Assembly (NCBI GenBank): GCA_029339195.1
Contig: JAPTJF010000238.1
Location: 1 to 64,000 of the forward strand
From: Micractinium sp. NFX-FRZ
Lineage: Eukaryota > Chlorophyta > Trebouxiophyceae > Chlorellales > Chlorellaceae
Reading direction: 5' to 3'
DNA length: 64,000 nt
Shown: positions 33,301-45,600 of the stretch, in pieces
Layout: every line of letters begins with the position of its first letter
Numbering within the stretch: position 1 is the stretch's first letter
Made by a program: the position numbers and the translations under genes
Notes under the pieces: model-generated
Told to the model about the DNA's origin: nothing
Seen by the model: the letters and a program-made list of their open reading frames with translations, nothing else
The model's database searches: none

Positions 33301-35775
33301 CTACAGATCTGGGACGGCCACACAGGCTTGTGTCGTCCGCCGAGCATAAGCAGCGGAACCATGCTCCAAGTGCAGCATGCCTGCGACTTCTTCCATCTCC
33401 CGGCTCTGCCCCCGTCTTTCTCACCAAGGACTGGCTGCACAGGATGTCAGCCAGGCAGGCTGTGCTCAGGCTGCAGAACCCCGCCAAGTCCTGCTCCACC
33501 ACCGCCAAAAAGTGCTGGGCAGCACACTCGATGGCTTGGCTGCATGATGGGCAGGCAGGGCAGGCCGTGTGGGGCAGAGGGGGGTGGGTGTGGGCCAGGG
33601 GGCGGTGCAAGCATGGGCAGCAGCAGTGGCAGCATGCAGCAGCGAGCAGAGCACGACGCAAGGCTGACGGTGAAGGGGCACCCAACGTCAGTTGTTGCTG
33701 CTGGTAGTTGCACGGCCGGCACCACATGCTGACAGCTGCCAGGCTGGCGCCAGCCGGCACACCTCCTACTCAGCTGCACCGGTGCAGCTCAGCGCCCGCC
33801 CGTGCCAGGCCGCCCATGAACACACCCACCCACCTGCGTAGGCCGTCCACGACGGGTGAGAGGCAGTCTGCCACCTGAAGCACGTCGCACACGCTGACAG
33901 GGCTCAGCGCGCCCAGCAGCGCCACCTGGCAGGCATCTAGTAGGCTTGGCACCGCCGAGGGCTGCTCCTGCTGCTCCTGCTGTGCCTGCTGCTGCTCCTG
34001 CTGCTCCTGCTGCTGCGCGTCCCAGGCGGCGGCTGCGCCGCCCATGCCGTCGCGTGCACGCTGCTGCTTGGGCGGGGGGCTGCTGGGCGGCGGCTGCAGC
34101 ACCGGGTGCATGCGCAGGTTGCGGTACCCCACGTGCTTGTCCCATGCGCTCAAGCCTGCAGGCGCGCAGGGGTGTCAAATGGGTTGGGACGTCAGGCAGG
34201 CAAGGCAAGGTGAGCCAGCCAATGCGGCAGCTCAACCCCAGCCACAACCAGTGGGCGCAGCACACCGTCACCCACCCACACCCGCACCGCCGTTCCACCG
34301 AGCCCATTGGGCGCCTGCCCCACCCACCCCACCCAAACATTGCCCCTGTCCATCCGGCACCTGCTGCCCCCACCCTCCCCTCCCAGCCACAGCCCACCCC
34401 CCACCTGCAAAACGGATGTTGTCGATTGGGTCGGGGTCGGTCCAGGTGGCGCACACCTCCTCCCCCGGCTGCCCCCGCCCCACGCTGATGCAGCCGTTGT
34501 CATAGTTGATCCAGTACCGGCTGAAGGTGCTGCTGCTGAGCTTGGCGCCGGGCGCGTTTGCCACCTGGAGTGCAGGGAGGGGGTGGGGAAAGAAAGCGGG
34601 GCAGGTGGTGGGCAGGAGATGCTGGGAGGCAGCGAGCCTGGGCTGCTCTGAACATGCGGCGTGATCAGACATGCCGGCAAACTGAGCAGCAGGGCAGCAT
34701 TGGTCGCGCCACAATGTGGTGGCTGCTACGCAGAGATGGCCTGCCGCCATTCAGGGGGCGCTACGCAGCCCACGTGCCCCCGCACCCACTGTTCACACGG
34801 CGACACAGCACCAACATGCCTTACCATGCACCCCACTGCCCCATCATGGACCCCGCTGCTCAGCATGCAGCACAGCTTCCTGCCCATCTCATTGTGCACG
34901 ATAGCACGCTCCCACTCCCACTCCCCTTCACACTCGCATGCCGCTCAACACCACATCGGCTCACCATGCAGCACCGCTGCTCAGCCGCCCAGCGCCTCGC
35001 CATGCGGCACAGGCTCCCAAAGCCGCCACTACTGCTCACCATGCAGCGCACCTCTCCGCCCTCCTCATCACGCAAGATAGCGTCCAGCCCCGTCCCCTTC
35101 ACAAACCCCACTACACACCCACTACACCCCACCACAGCGGCTCACCATGCAGCACAGCTCCCCGTCCTTTTCAAATTTCAGGCAGCTGTTGCGGTGGCTG
35201 CCCAGGATGACCGTGTAGTTCTGCTCCACAGGCGAGCCGGTGCGCCGAGCTGGCGCTGGCGCTGCTGCCATGGCCGCTGCGGGCGCGGCGGGCGCGGCGC
35301 CGCCGGCGTTGCCGGCCAGGTGCTGCCAGCGGCGCGACCCCGACTGCTGCTTGAGCAGCACGGTGGCATCGTTGTCGCCTAAGCGTAGAGAGGGAGGAGG
35401 ACGGCAAAGGGCAATGCGCACAATCGTTGTGATGAATAATAAGCATGATTGCCAGCAGCGTGGGGTGGTGCAGAGAGGAGGCCAGTACATGACGGCGCAA
35501 TGCTGCTCATGCTGAGAGCACCGCCCTCACTTGCACACAGCTTGACCGTGAAGCTCAGGCATCGTGTGGCAGAAAGAGCGCAGCGCAGCCACACACGACA
35601 GCACATCACGTCAATGCTGCTGGACCAGCGCGGCAGCGAGAGGCCACGCACCTTTGACCTCGAAGCTCAGGCAGCCGCGGCCGCCGTGCAGCGTGAAGGC
35701 GGGGCCGGTGAGCCAGACAGCCTCCATCGGCGGCACGATGACCACATCGCAGTTCGTGTGGATCACAGTCTTCAT
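30314..35775 (-). CDS. BACK-domain protein with discoidin-like C-terminus, related to Arabidopsis At2g30600, BTB domains missing
   Basis: Thirteen exons join in frame to 646 residues: 35652-35775, 35146-35378, 34405-34564, 33834-34155, 33425-33539, 33121-33216, 32899-32966, 32462-32651, 32107-32238, 31699-31811, 31109-31211, 30666-30870, 30314-30393. The N-terminal domain (FTLHGGRGCLSFEVKG, DNDATVLLKQQSGSRRWQH, NYTVILGSHRNSCLKFEKDG, FSRYWINYDNGCISVGRG) and LSAWDKHVGYRNLRM resemble the plant protein. A Gln-rich linker leads into a BACK-like helical region (VADCLSPVVDGLRR, CAAQHFLAVVEQDLAGFC, EKAVFDAAMKWAG, HLLPCIRFPLMSDGELEAV). Then come GVCWHLGSSGGTQPWVNPVL, a discoidin-like domain (STDPKAVVGNGFARCNFAGP, WWVLDLGPQHQLICNYYTLR, SYWELYG) and a polyQ tail. 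The plant relative has two BTB domains before BACK; here about 45 low-complexity residues stand in their place. Partners are unknown. Confidence 0.82.
31217..31440. repeat. 48-base minisatellite next to a 3' splice site
   Basis: ACACAGCAGGGAGTGGGCAG recurs at 31264, 31312, 31360 and 31407 (spacing 48, 48, 47). On the gene's strand (-) it is a pyrimidine-rich CTGCTGTGT..CCCCTTCC unit directly upstream of the 3' splice site of exon 11, so the polypyrimidine tract has been multiplied. Confidence 0.93.
34855..35165 (-). repeat. four tandem copies of the exon 2 5' splice junction
   Basis: On + the true junction CGGCTCACCATGCAGCACAG (CTCACC at 35141) is echoed at 35035 (CTGCTCACCATGCAGCGCAC), 34960 (CGGCTCACCATGCAGCACCG) and 34859 (CTGCTCAGCATGCAGCACAG), spaced 106, 75 and 101 bases. 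On - the copies translate as EVRCMVSS and QRCCMVSRCG, against ELCCMVSRCG at the true end. The outermost has lost its GT. Confidence 0.85.
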
Positions 35776-36512
35776 TCTAGCAGCCCAGAAACTGGGCCAA
35801 TGCCATCAAACTAGGGCGCACGCGGCCTAAGCGTGTGTCCCAACCCAACTGCAAGCTCGGCGCCGGCGCACGGGCTGCAAGGGGTGGGGACGTATACCAG
35901 GTGTGGGAGGTGAGGTTGTGAGGTGAACTGGTGCAATCAGCTTCCCAAAACATGCATAGAGGGCCCACAGAAGCTGCAGACATGCGGACAGAGTGACACA
36001 GCGAGCAAACAGCGCAGCAAACCGCCGCGCAGGGTTGCCGCCGCTGCCAGCACGTGCCTGCTGAGTGAGTGTCGCAGCTGACGAGCCTCGTTTCGCTGTA
36101 TCCTCTGTGCCCAACCTGCGTGCCGGGAACCCTCCGGGCCTGTGGAACGGCGGGGGTGGCAGAGTGGTGGGCGGGAGAAGGGGAGCCGGAGGGGCCGTCT
36201 GTGCCTACCCACGATCTCCTATAGCTAGTGAGCACAGGAGAATGCCCGACAGGCCCCAGAGCGCGCCTTCCGGGCTAAAGGGCACACCTGGCAGGGCGGA
36301 GCTGGTGGATGGCTATGCTGTGCCAGTTCGCGTAACAGAACAGTATTGTGGGAGAGGGTGGCAGGCCGTTGCGCACCATGTGAGGCACACCCTGTGAACA
36401 CGTCAGCAACAATTTAGGATGCTCTCCTTGCAGGCCTTCGGCATGCGCACAGAGTGATCGTTGATCGGTGGCAGCACAGAGACGTGCAAAGAACCTCTGA
36501 AAAGCGCCTGAG
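35776..36512. promoter_or_regulatory. divergent promoter region of the BACK/discoidin and carrier genes
   Basis: The two start codons face away from each other across 737 bases. I find no convincing gene in between. An open frame from the ATG at 36241 has no recognisable content and could be part of a 5' UTR. Confidence 0.4.
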
Positions 36513-38850
36513 ATGGAGGAGGGGATGGAGCCTGCTGTTCTTCAGCTGTCTGATTCTGCCGCAGACTTTGTGGCAGGTTTGTGAGGCCTGCCTTAGCCAT
36601 AGCAGCCTCCCGCGCGTTCCCTGGGAGCCGCCAGACTGCCGCAGCTCATCCGCCCTTAGCGTGCCGCCGCTGCGACCGCTGCCGCACCGCTCCTGACCAC
36701 TGCTTCTGGTGGCCCTCCCCCCTCCACCACATTCCGCTGCCGCCTCCTTCACACCTATAACAGGCGGAATAGCAGGTGCCTGCGGCGTGATGGCCGGCCA
36801 GCCGCTGGACACTGTGCGCATCAGGCAGCAAGCTGGCGGCAGCGGCACCGGCGGCGCCCAGGCGGGCGCAGTGGTGCGGTCGATCCTGGCGGCAGAGGGC
36901 GCCCGCAGCCTCTTCCGAGGAATGGCGTATCCCCTGGCGACCGCTGCTCTGCAGGTGGGCAGACCACAGACCGCTCTTGTTGGGCTGCCTGATGCAGCCG
37001 CAGCACCTGCACACGCTTTTGCTGTGCCGCTGCCCGGACGCTTCGATTTTGCCCTTCCCTCCCGGGTCCGCTCACTGTGCCCAGCGCTTGAGCGCTGCTT
37101 GCCCCTCTCCCTTGTGCAGAATGCGGTGGTGTTCCAAGCCTATGGCGCCGCCGCCCGCTTCATCACAGGCGGTGCACCGCAGCAGCAGGAGCGGCAGGAG
37201 CAGCAGGGCCAGCAGCCGCCCGCGCGGTCGCTATCGCAGGTCTTCTGGGCCGGGTGCTTTGCTGGCGTCGTGCAGACGGTGAGTGCGCTCTTGGGGAAGT
37301 GGCAGGCTTAAGCATGGCATGGCAGGGGCGGCCGCAAGTGCACCTGCATCTGGCGCTGTCAGGTCAGTCCTGCACCCACCCGCCTGGCCTGCCACCTCGT
37401 TTCACCTCTGTGCCGCTGCCTGCTCTGCCCATCTGCACCCTTCCATTTGCTGCTTCCTTTGTAATTGTCAATGTAGGAGGTGTTAGTGCCTTTTGTTCAT
37501 TTTGAGGACTGGCTGAAGCTGCACACAGCATTTTCTTCACGATGTGTCCTACTCACCAACTTGCTTGTACTGTTGCAGGCCGTGGTGGTGCCTGTGGATC
37601 TCCTGAAGATCCGGCTTCAGCTGCAGACGGCGGTGCGCGGCGCCCCCGGCTACGTGGGGCCCCTGGCACTGCTGGCCGGCATACTGCGCAGCGAGGGGCC
37701 GCGAGGTGCGCCCTGGGCGAGATGCGGCTGGTGCTGCCTGCCTGCTCGTGTGCCTGTCTGGGCACCCACAAGGCCAGCCCGCTGGCCTGCCAGCGTCTTC
37801 CTCTGGTGTGCAGCGGGCCATGAAGCTGAGTTCACAAGCCAGTGTGACCCTTTGCCCGGTGACAGCGCACCTTCTGCACCCTTCCCTCGCACCGCACCGA
37901 CCCACCGCCAGTGCATGCCCCTCCCCCCGCTCCCCAGGGCTTTATCGAGGCACCGCCATCACATGTGTGCGCGACTTCCCCTCCCACGGAGTCTATTTCA
38001 GTGTCTATGAGGGGGCCACGTAAGCGAGGAAGCTGCCCCATGCCCTGCCTGCTCTGTCTGCCTGTCCGCCCGCATGTCTGCCTTTCGGTGCTGCAGCTCT
38101 CTGGATCATCCCGCAAGCTGCAACCCTCCTGGCCCTTATGTGGCCACACGTGCTGCTCTTCCTCCCCAGCGCCGCTTGCCTCTCGCCTGCCTGCCCTCCC
38201 TCCTCACCGCCCAGTGCCTCCCTGCCTCCCTGCAGAGGGCTGCTCGACCCTGGGAGGCGCAGCAGCAATGCATTGGCGCTGTGGGCGGCGGGCGGCCTGG
38301 CAGGCGCGCTATCCTGGCTCAGCGTGTACCCCTTTGATTTCTTAAAGACACGCATTCAGGCAGCGGCTGCCGCGCAGTCGCCCTACAAAGGTGGGTGCGG
38401 TGGTCAGTGGGTGGGCGGGAGGGAGGGTGGCAGGCAGGCAGGCACATGGGTGGACGTTGGGTGAGCAGGCATATGCGGGATCGGGTGGAGCGCAGGCCTG
38501 CAGATGCAATGTGTGCCCTTCGAGCCAGCTCCAGGTGCTGCCCAAAGGCCGGGGTGTGCCTCTTTATCTCCCCACGCTGGGCAAGTACCAGCGGAATGCG
38601 TGCAGCCCCTGACAGCCGTCGCTGCTGGCTCGGTGGCCCTGCCGCAGGCTGGCTGGACTGCGCACGGCAGGCCTACGTGGCAGAGGGTCCGGGCGTCTTC
38701 TTCCGAGGCCTCTCCACCACCCTGGGCCGGGCGTTTCTGGTCAATGGAGCAATTTTCACGGCATACGAGCTGTCCCACAAGATGGTGCGGCCACGACTTG
38801 ACGCTGCTGCTAAACTCAGCGCCGATGATGCAGGTAGCACGACTGACTAG
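36513..38850 (+). CDS. mitochondrial carrier family protein (SLC25 type)
   Basis: Seven exons (36513-36576, 36764-36954, 37120-37278, 37579-37705, 37938-38019, 38236-38390, 38648-38850) join in frame to 326 residues, the family's usual size. All three carrier signatures P-x-[DE]-x-x-[KR] are present, one per repeat: GQPLDTVRIRQQ, VVPVDLLKIRLQLQ and SVYPFDFLKTRIQA. Each is followed by the second half-motif (ARSLFRGMAYPL, GLYRGTAITCVRDFPSHGVY, GVFFRGLSTTLGRAFLVNGA). The start MEEGMEPAVLQLSDSAADFV leads directly into AGGIAGACGVMAGQPLD and was chosen because it gives the family N-terminus. The pattern is nearest the carnitine/ornithine/basic amino acid branch, but contact residues cannot assign a substrate with confidence. 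Confidence 0.9.
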
Positions 38851-39647
38851 TTTGTGCAGCCGCGCCGGCAGCAGAAGCCGCGTAACCTGCCGTTTCACAA
38901 CAAGGGCCGCTTGTACCATCACTCCAGTCCGCCTGCAACCACCTGTATCCACTGGCGTGGCAACCACCTGTACTGACTTGTACTCACCTGATACTCACTC
39001 CCACCAGCCTGCACAGTTTGCCCTGCACCTCACCCCACGGAGAGCTACAGCGCAACTCCTGATTTATGTCCCTCCCAGCATTGCATGTCGCCTGCAAGGG
39101 CGCCGACTTTCCAGCACACAGTGCACACCCGAAACCTGCCTCCTGTAACAAAACCCTTGGAGCACCCTCGACGGCGGCGGGCAAGTCTGCTGGTGTGTCT
39201 GTGTTTCTGAAGGCTGCTGCTGCTTTGCCTTTGCTGTTGTTGCATGAATCGTCCGCCATGGGTACTAGTAACTGTTCGGGACAACACGTTTAATATCGCG
39301 GTAAGTGAGACAGGGGTGGGAAACTGGTGGGGTAAAGCGTGATGCAGGGAGAAGCGGGTGGGCTGAGAAGGGATGAAGGCAGGTGGAAAGAATTGGGGCA
39401 GTGCATCATTATGCAGGCCACAGTAATGTTGTATACATCAGGGCATCAATTGAAAACAGCGCCATTGGAAAGAAGAGGGCGATGAGCAGAGCATGCGACA
39501 TGCACATGTATGGGTTTAGGTATGGTGATGGATCAGGGCGGGCAGAGTGCGAGCGGCCATGGCTTGTGGAATGCGCCCGGTGCAGCCGCCTGCACGGTGC
39601 CGACTGTGGTGACCACAGCACGAGAAGTCGCCACAACGTGGCGTGCC
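38851..39647. other. convergent 3' region of the carrier and protease genes
   Basis: TGTAA at 39144-39148 is the probable poly(A) signal of the carrier. From about 39290 to 39540 the sequence is AT-richer. I see no gene. Confidence 0.5.
39144..39148 (+). terminator. TGTAA poly(A) signal of the carrier gene
   Basis: It lies 294 bases after the stop. Confidence 0.4.
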
Positions 39648-42600
39648 TCACGCTGCCCAGCCCGTCCAGCCGTCGATCATGCCGTTGATGTGCTCCAGCT
39701 GGTCCGCCACCCTCGTGTAGTAGCTGTAAGGTTCAAAACAGAACTCCTTCCCCCAGCTCACCACGCCCGTCAGCTCGCGGTTGGCATTCACCACGGGGCC
39801 GCCCGAGTCGCCGTGGCACGCGTGGCCGCCGTCGCTCACGCCCTGCTCGCCGGTGATGGTGCCCATGCCAGCGCAGAAGTTGTCGGGGTAGGGCCCCGAA
39901 GGCACGGTGCAGGTGGTAGGGTCGTAGACTACGTTGGCTTGGCGGCACCCGGTGCAATCATGCAAGGCTTGCAATGCCGCCACGCTGTCGGCCCAGTCAC
40001 TCAGTCCTGATGTACCGCCCTTCGGCTACTTCTCTTCTTCTCCTCCCTCCTCCTCTGTTCACGTTTTCGGCACTGCTTTCACCGTGTGTTTGACTCTTGC
40101 GGCCATGGATGCCTTTGGCCCGCGGGGGACCCCCAGCTTCCTGTTGTCGCACCCTCTACTGGCGCGGTGCCTTCACCGGTATGCGGTAGCCGGCAATCTG
40201 CGGATGTGGCACATGCGCGCAGCCGGCAATCTGCGGATGTGGCACATGCGCGCAGCGCGGCGCAGCCTGTCCTCACACGCCTTGCGGGGGCACGAGGCGG
40301 TGATCCTCCGCGAGCTGGCCGCAGTGCAGGGACCTGGCACCAGCGAGACGCTCAGCAAGCACGCGCTCAGTACCAGCGAGCTGCGCCTGCAGCTGCAGGA
40401 GCAGGCCCTGCCTGCAAGCAGCGGAGCCGCAGCAGCGGCGGCCGCGGCGGCCAGCAACATGGAGGCGGCGTCTGCAGGAGCGCCGGTTTGCCACCAGGCC
40501 GATGCAGCTGCTACAAACCGACTTTCCCGACACCGAGAAGTCCGCGGTGGTGAGCATTTGCCAGGGGAGGCAGGCAGGGCAGCTGGGTGCTGGCAGATGT
40601 GTGCATGCAAGGTGGCGCGTTCACGCGGCGGGAGCGATCCCTCCATCCACAAGAGGTTCTCACCTGCACGCGGCTCTCACTTGCTTCGCCCGATATCATC
40701 CCTGTTGTGAATGCAGGCCGGCTGGCAGGGGCAGTGCGTGGTGCTGCCGTACGACCACAATCTCTATGAGGACAGGGCGCTGGAGTACGATTGGCTCAGT
40801 CAGCCAGCGCCTGTTGATGCAACGGCAGCGGCAGCAGCCGCGGCAGCGGCAGGGATGCAGCGGCGGCGGCAGCAGCAGAGACCGTGCCCTTCCCCCGCAG
40901 CGTCCGTGTCAGGTGCGGTGCCGACTGCACAGTTGCATTTGGGCCTGCCGCGTGGGTGCTGGCCCTCTCGCTTGCCTGCCTGTCATCAAGCGGGTGACTG
41001 CCGCCTGACAGAGAGCACTGGCAGCCTGCCAGAGATGGGAGGTCGCAGGGTGTCCGATGGGTGGGTGCACGATAGGCAAGTTACTTGATGGGAGCACCAC
41101 GATATGACGACGTTGCTCCCAAGATGGGGGCAACGTCTGCCCCACGATGGGCACAGGTGCTGCCTGCCATGGCTTGCCACCAGGGCTGGCAGGCAGCAAC
41201 AGCTGTGTGGGACGAGCAGGTAGAAGAGGCAGATTATATCCTTGTGCTGTGCGATCATTTTTGAGACGCGCAGGCGTCTTTAAGCCGAAAGCAACCGCGT
41301 GGCCGGAAAAGAACAGCTGTCCCGACTGGCGCCAACGTGGCGGCCCGCGGTTTCAGCTTCGTTTCACCTCGTTGAGCTCATTGAGACGTTCTTGACACGC
41401 CTAGGATGTCCCAAGCAGCTTGTGAAGGAGTGGCGAGCCGGTCGAAGGCAGAGCGTGGCAGCCCCGGCTCTGCGCCCGCTCGGCGAGCACAGTAATACCC
41501 TCTCATATCCTAGGACGCCATCTGTAAACAGCAGATGGCGCTGCGTCGCGACTGAGACTTGGCGATGCCAGTGGCAAGACTATGACGATGGGGAGGGCAC
41601 GATGGGGTGCTGTTTACCGGCTTCCATGACGATGGGGTGATGGGGGCCAGCGGTGGGGCGATGGGGCGGACACCCTGCGGCCTGATGAGTGCTGGCAATG
41701 GGGGCATGCCGCAAATCATCACGGGCCCCTGCTGCATTTCCATATCACCACACCTGTGCATTTCACGCCCTCCCTCCAGGCTGCTAGTGTATGATGACGA
41801 GCAGCAGCGGCAGCTGGAGCCTGATCTCCGGGAGATCGAGCGCTGGATCGCTGCCGAGCTGCAGCGGCCGTACGCCCTGTACTTGGACCCCGCAGGCGTG
41901 ATGGCCAACGGCACGGACGCCCAGAAAGAGCTCTCCACCAAGCTACGCAGGTTGGCATTTTAAGGAGAGGCTGGGCCTGCTACGGGGCGGGGGTTTACAC
42001 ACCACGCCTGACAAGCATCTCCCGAGGGGCTACTCAACTGCTATGCCTGCCCTTGTTTTGCTTGCTGCCGGCTGCTGTTCTTTGCGCCCAGTTTTGCCCA
42101 AAAAGTCGTGGTTCCTGCCCCCTGCAGCGATCCAGATCTGGTCAAGTGGTTCCAAGCCAACGAGCCAGTGCTGAAGCAGTGAGTGAGATGGTGTGCAGGC
42201 CAGCAGTGGTGGGGCAGGGAAACGGCGGTGGGTCGGGCAGACGACCGGTCAATTCACGTGTGGTGCATGGGCTGAGACAATAAAGAGCAGGCAGACAGGG
42301 TCGGCCTGCAATCCTCCCGCCTGCATCTCATCTCCCCCGTCCCCGCTGCTCCCATGCAAAATCTACCCCTCCACCCACCCTCCACCCCCACTCCCTCTCG
42401 CCTTCCGCCTCGCTCCCTCCGTTGTGCTTCCACAGGGACCCAGTGATTGCGTCCTTCTACGAGGACCAGCCGCATCCCGCCGTGGCCAGCGTGCTAGAGC
42501 GGGACGCCGCCTGCCAGGCCGCCCTGCTGCGCGTGCTGACGCCGCTTGTGGAGGCCAAGGCCAAGGCCAAGGCGGCAGCAAATGTGGGCAGCCTCAAGCG

Positions 42601-45600
42601 CTCGGCCTCTGCTGCCGGTCTCAGCCTGCAGGACAGCGGCGACGCCAGCACCAGCACTGGCGTCAGCAGCAGCCCCGCCGTGAAGCGGTCGCGCGGGGGC
42701 CAGGGCATCCCATGGTGCGCAAGGGCATGGGTGTGGAGTCGGAGGAGCATGGGTGTGGAGTCTTAGGACGTCTAGCAGATGCCGAGGAGTGGCATGCCCA
42801 GCAGAGGCGGTGCATGATTGCAGAGCGTTGAATGATGCAAAGAGGTCACTGGTGATGCCGCGCGCAGGCAGTATGCACACTTATTGTTTCTGCCTTTCTG
42901 CCTGTCGTGGTACAAAGCCTTCAACCAACGCTCTTCTGCCCATTTCCATCTAATGCTGCAGGAGCGCTGCCGACATGAAGATTGTGCGCGAGCTGTACCA
43001 CGTGGAGGGCCGGAGCTTCATTCAGGTGGGTGTTGACTGCGAGGGACGGGGCTCTGCGACAGAAGTCCAGTGGAGTGGCATTCCTGGCAGGCATTTTGCT
43101 CGTGTCCCTACCTGCCTTTGCGTGCTCGACTGCCCCAATTCATGCTCCACCAGCGTCCATCCCTGCAACAGCTTGACGCTCAGCCCTCTCACCCGCCTGG
43201 GTTCTGCAGATTGGCCGCAGTTTGGGCCGCGATCGCCACACCGTGAGGCAGCTGCTGAGCTAATCACGCGCGGGCGGACGCACGCTAACGGACACCATGC
43301 TGCTCTCGCTGGAGGAGTTCAATGAGAAGGTGCGCCCTGTATTATTCTATTGGAGGAATGGTTGGATCGTACCCCAGTTTGCGAGGGATTGCTGTGACAT
43401 TATAGCTGTGTGGAAGGGCATTTAGTGTCTAGTAGTGGGTCGCCGCATTTAGTGTCTAGAGTGGGTCGCCGCATTTAGTGTCTAGGGCGTGCTGCTTCAC
43501 TGCTTCACTGCCAGGCCTTGGCTGGGTGCAGGCCAACAAAGTGTAACATAGCATTCTACCCGTCCATCTTCCCACACACCCGTGCAACTGCACCTGAGAC
43601 CGCAGAGCCCCCCTGCGACCCCCTTCCTACAGATTCTCGTGGCGGAGCTGAAGGAGGCCAGCAAGAATGGCACCCTGGCCGAGATCATCGAGGCGGGGCT
43701 GGCAGCTCAGGCGGGCGTGGCGCCCGTGGAGCTCACCACAGCGCTGGAACATGATTGCCTGTCCAAGCTAGCCCCCGAGTTTGCGCACGCCTTCCGCCTC
43801 ATGCGGGCGTCCTGCCTAAAGAACGTGTCGAGGGCGGCGCCCAAGCCGCCCCTGCAGCAGCAGCAGCAGCAGCAGCAGGCGGCCAGCAGCAGCGGCGCCG
43901 CCCAGCCGCCCAAGGGGCCACAGCAGCAGCAGACGGCCACCGGCGCCGGTGCCGCCAAGCCGCCCAAGCCGCCCCTGCAGCAGCAGCAGGCGGCCACCGG
44001 CGCCGGTGCCGCCAAGACGCCCAACCCGCCCCTGCAGCAGCAGCAGGCGGCCAGCAGCAGCGGCGCTGCCCAGCCGCCCAACCCGCCCCTGCAGCAGCAG
44101 CAGGCGGCCAGCAGCAGCGGCGCTGCCAAGCCGCCCAAGCCGCCCCTGCAGCAGCAGCAGGCGGCCAGCAGCAGCGGCGCTGCCCAGCCGCCCAAGCCGC
44201 CCCTGCAGCAGCAGCAGGCGGCCAGCAGGAGCGGCGCCGCCAAGCCGCCCAAGCCGCCCCTGCAGCAGCAGCAGGCGGCCAGCAGGAGCGGCGCCGCCAA
44301 GCCGCCCAAGGGGCCCCTGGTGGCCAAGCCGGTCGCAAAGGGGAAGGGAATTGCACAGTACTTCAGGTCCCTGCCTGGGAGCATTGGCAGCCAGGGCATG
44401 GGCAGCCAGGCCACGCCCGCCCCGGGGCAGCGGCCGCGGCGGCGGCTGAGCTGGCAGCGAGCCTCACCCCCCAAGACCTGGCTGACCTGGATGACTGGAG
44501 CTGAGGCGTTGCAGCCTGGCATGTGCCCGCCACAGCACACGCTTTGCCTCGGCAGCACAGTGCAAGTATGTGCAGCATGGCTGGCAGCTCGAGTCGATGG
44601 TGGCAGCCAGCAGCAGTAGCCACGGTAGCTCCGTTTCCGGCAATGCAATCGCATCCGGTCTTGTCTGGCCCGTATGCGGGCATGTGCACATCCCATCAGT
44701 ATTAACACGAGGACCACTGCTGGTCGGGCGCCCTCTTTTCTGTACCAATGCGAGGCGGCGGCCAGGGTCTGTGTATTCTTTTTCCGCTGTGACATGCGCT
44801 GACACTGTGACATGGTACCTCCTTCCCCCTTCTTTTGTTTTCCCAACCCTGCCATCTTGTCCATCTGCCCTAACCGCTTCTTCTGCCCTCCTGTGTATGC
44901 ACCCAGGCCAATGTTAAATATGTGGCACTGTGGCAAGCGTATGCGTCGGACCATGTCGGTGAACATGCGGGTGGTGGCGTCGGGAGCGCCCTCCCCGGAG
45001 GCCGTGGCGCCGTAGCCGGCAGCGTAGACCACATCGTTGGGTGATGGGCCGGAGGTGGCCAGAGTGACGGGCGCCACGTCGGCAGCGGTGGTGAGGCCAA
45101 TCAGGCCCAGGTCGTCTGCAGTCTGGTCCCTGGGACCTGCCAGCTGCTTGTAGCCTGCGGGCAGGGGAGATGAGGGGGCAGGCAAGGCAGGGGGCGTGTG
45201 AGCACGGGGGCTGGGGGGATGAAGAGGGACAGGGGTCAGCAGGCAGACGAGGATGGATGCTGGTGGTGCCAGCTGGCAGGGACAGGCCAAGCAGGGGCGC
45301 TCCATCCTGGGCACGCATGCAGCGCAGCCAGCACAGGACAAAGGGGGAGAGTTGCCAGGCACGCACGGCAAAGACGAATAGGGTGCAAGAGAGGCATGGG
45401 AGGGAGGCAGGGAAGAAAGGAGAAGCTCACCATTGTGTGGATACAGGGTGCCGCAGCTGTATTGCATGCCGTTGACCTCCACAAACAGCACGTCAGCACA
45501 CGTCCTCTGGACGCCCTCCTTGTTGAACAAGCAGTGGGCGGCCGTCAGGATGTGTGCCTGCAGGTGAGGGGCGGCAGGGGGGTTGAGCTCTCGAGTCATG

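Noticed and set aside
36241..36397. Possible small gene MPDRPQSAPSGLKG before the carrier
   Set aside because: No recognisable content or splice partner. It lies in the presumed 5' region.
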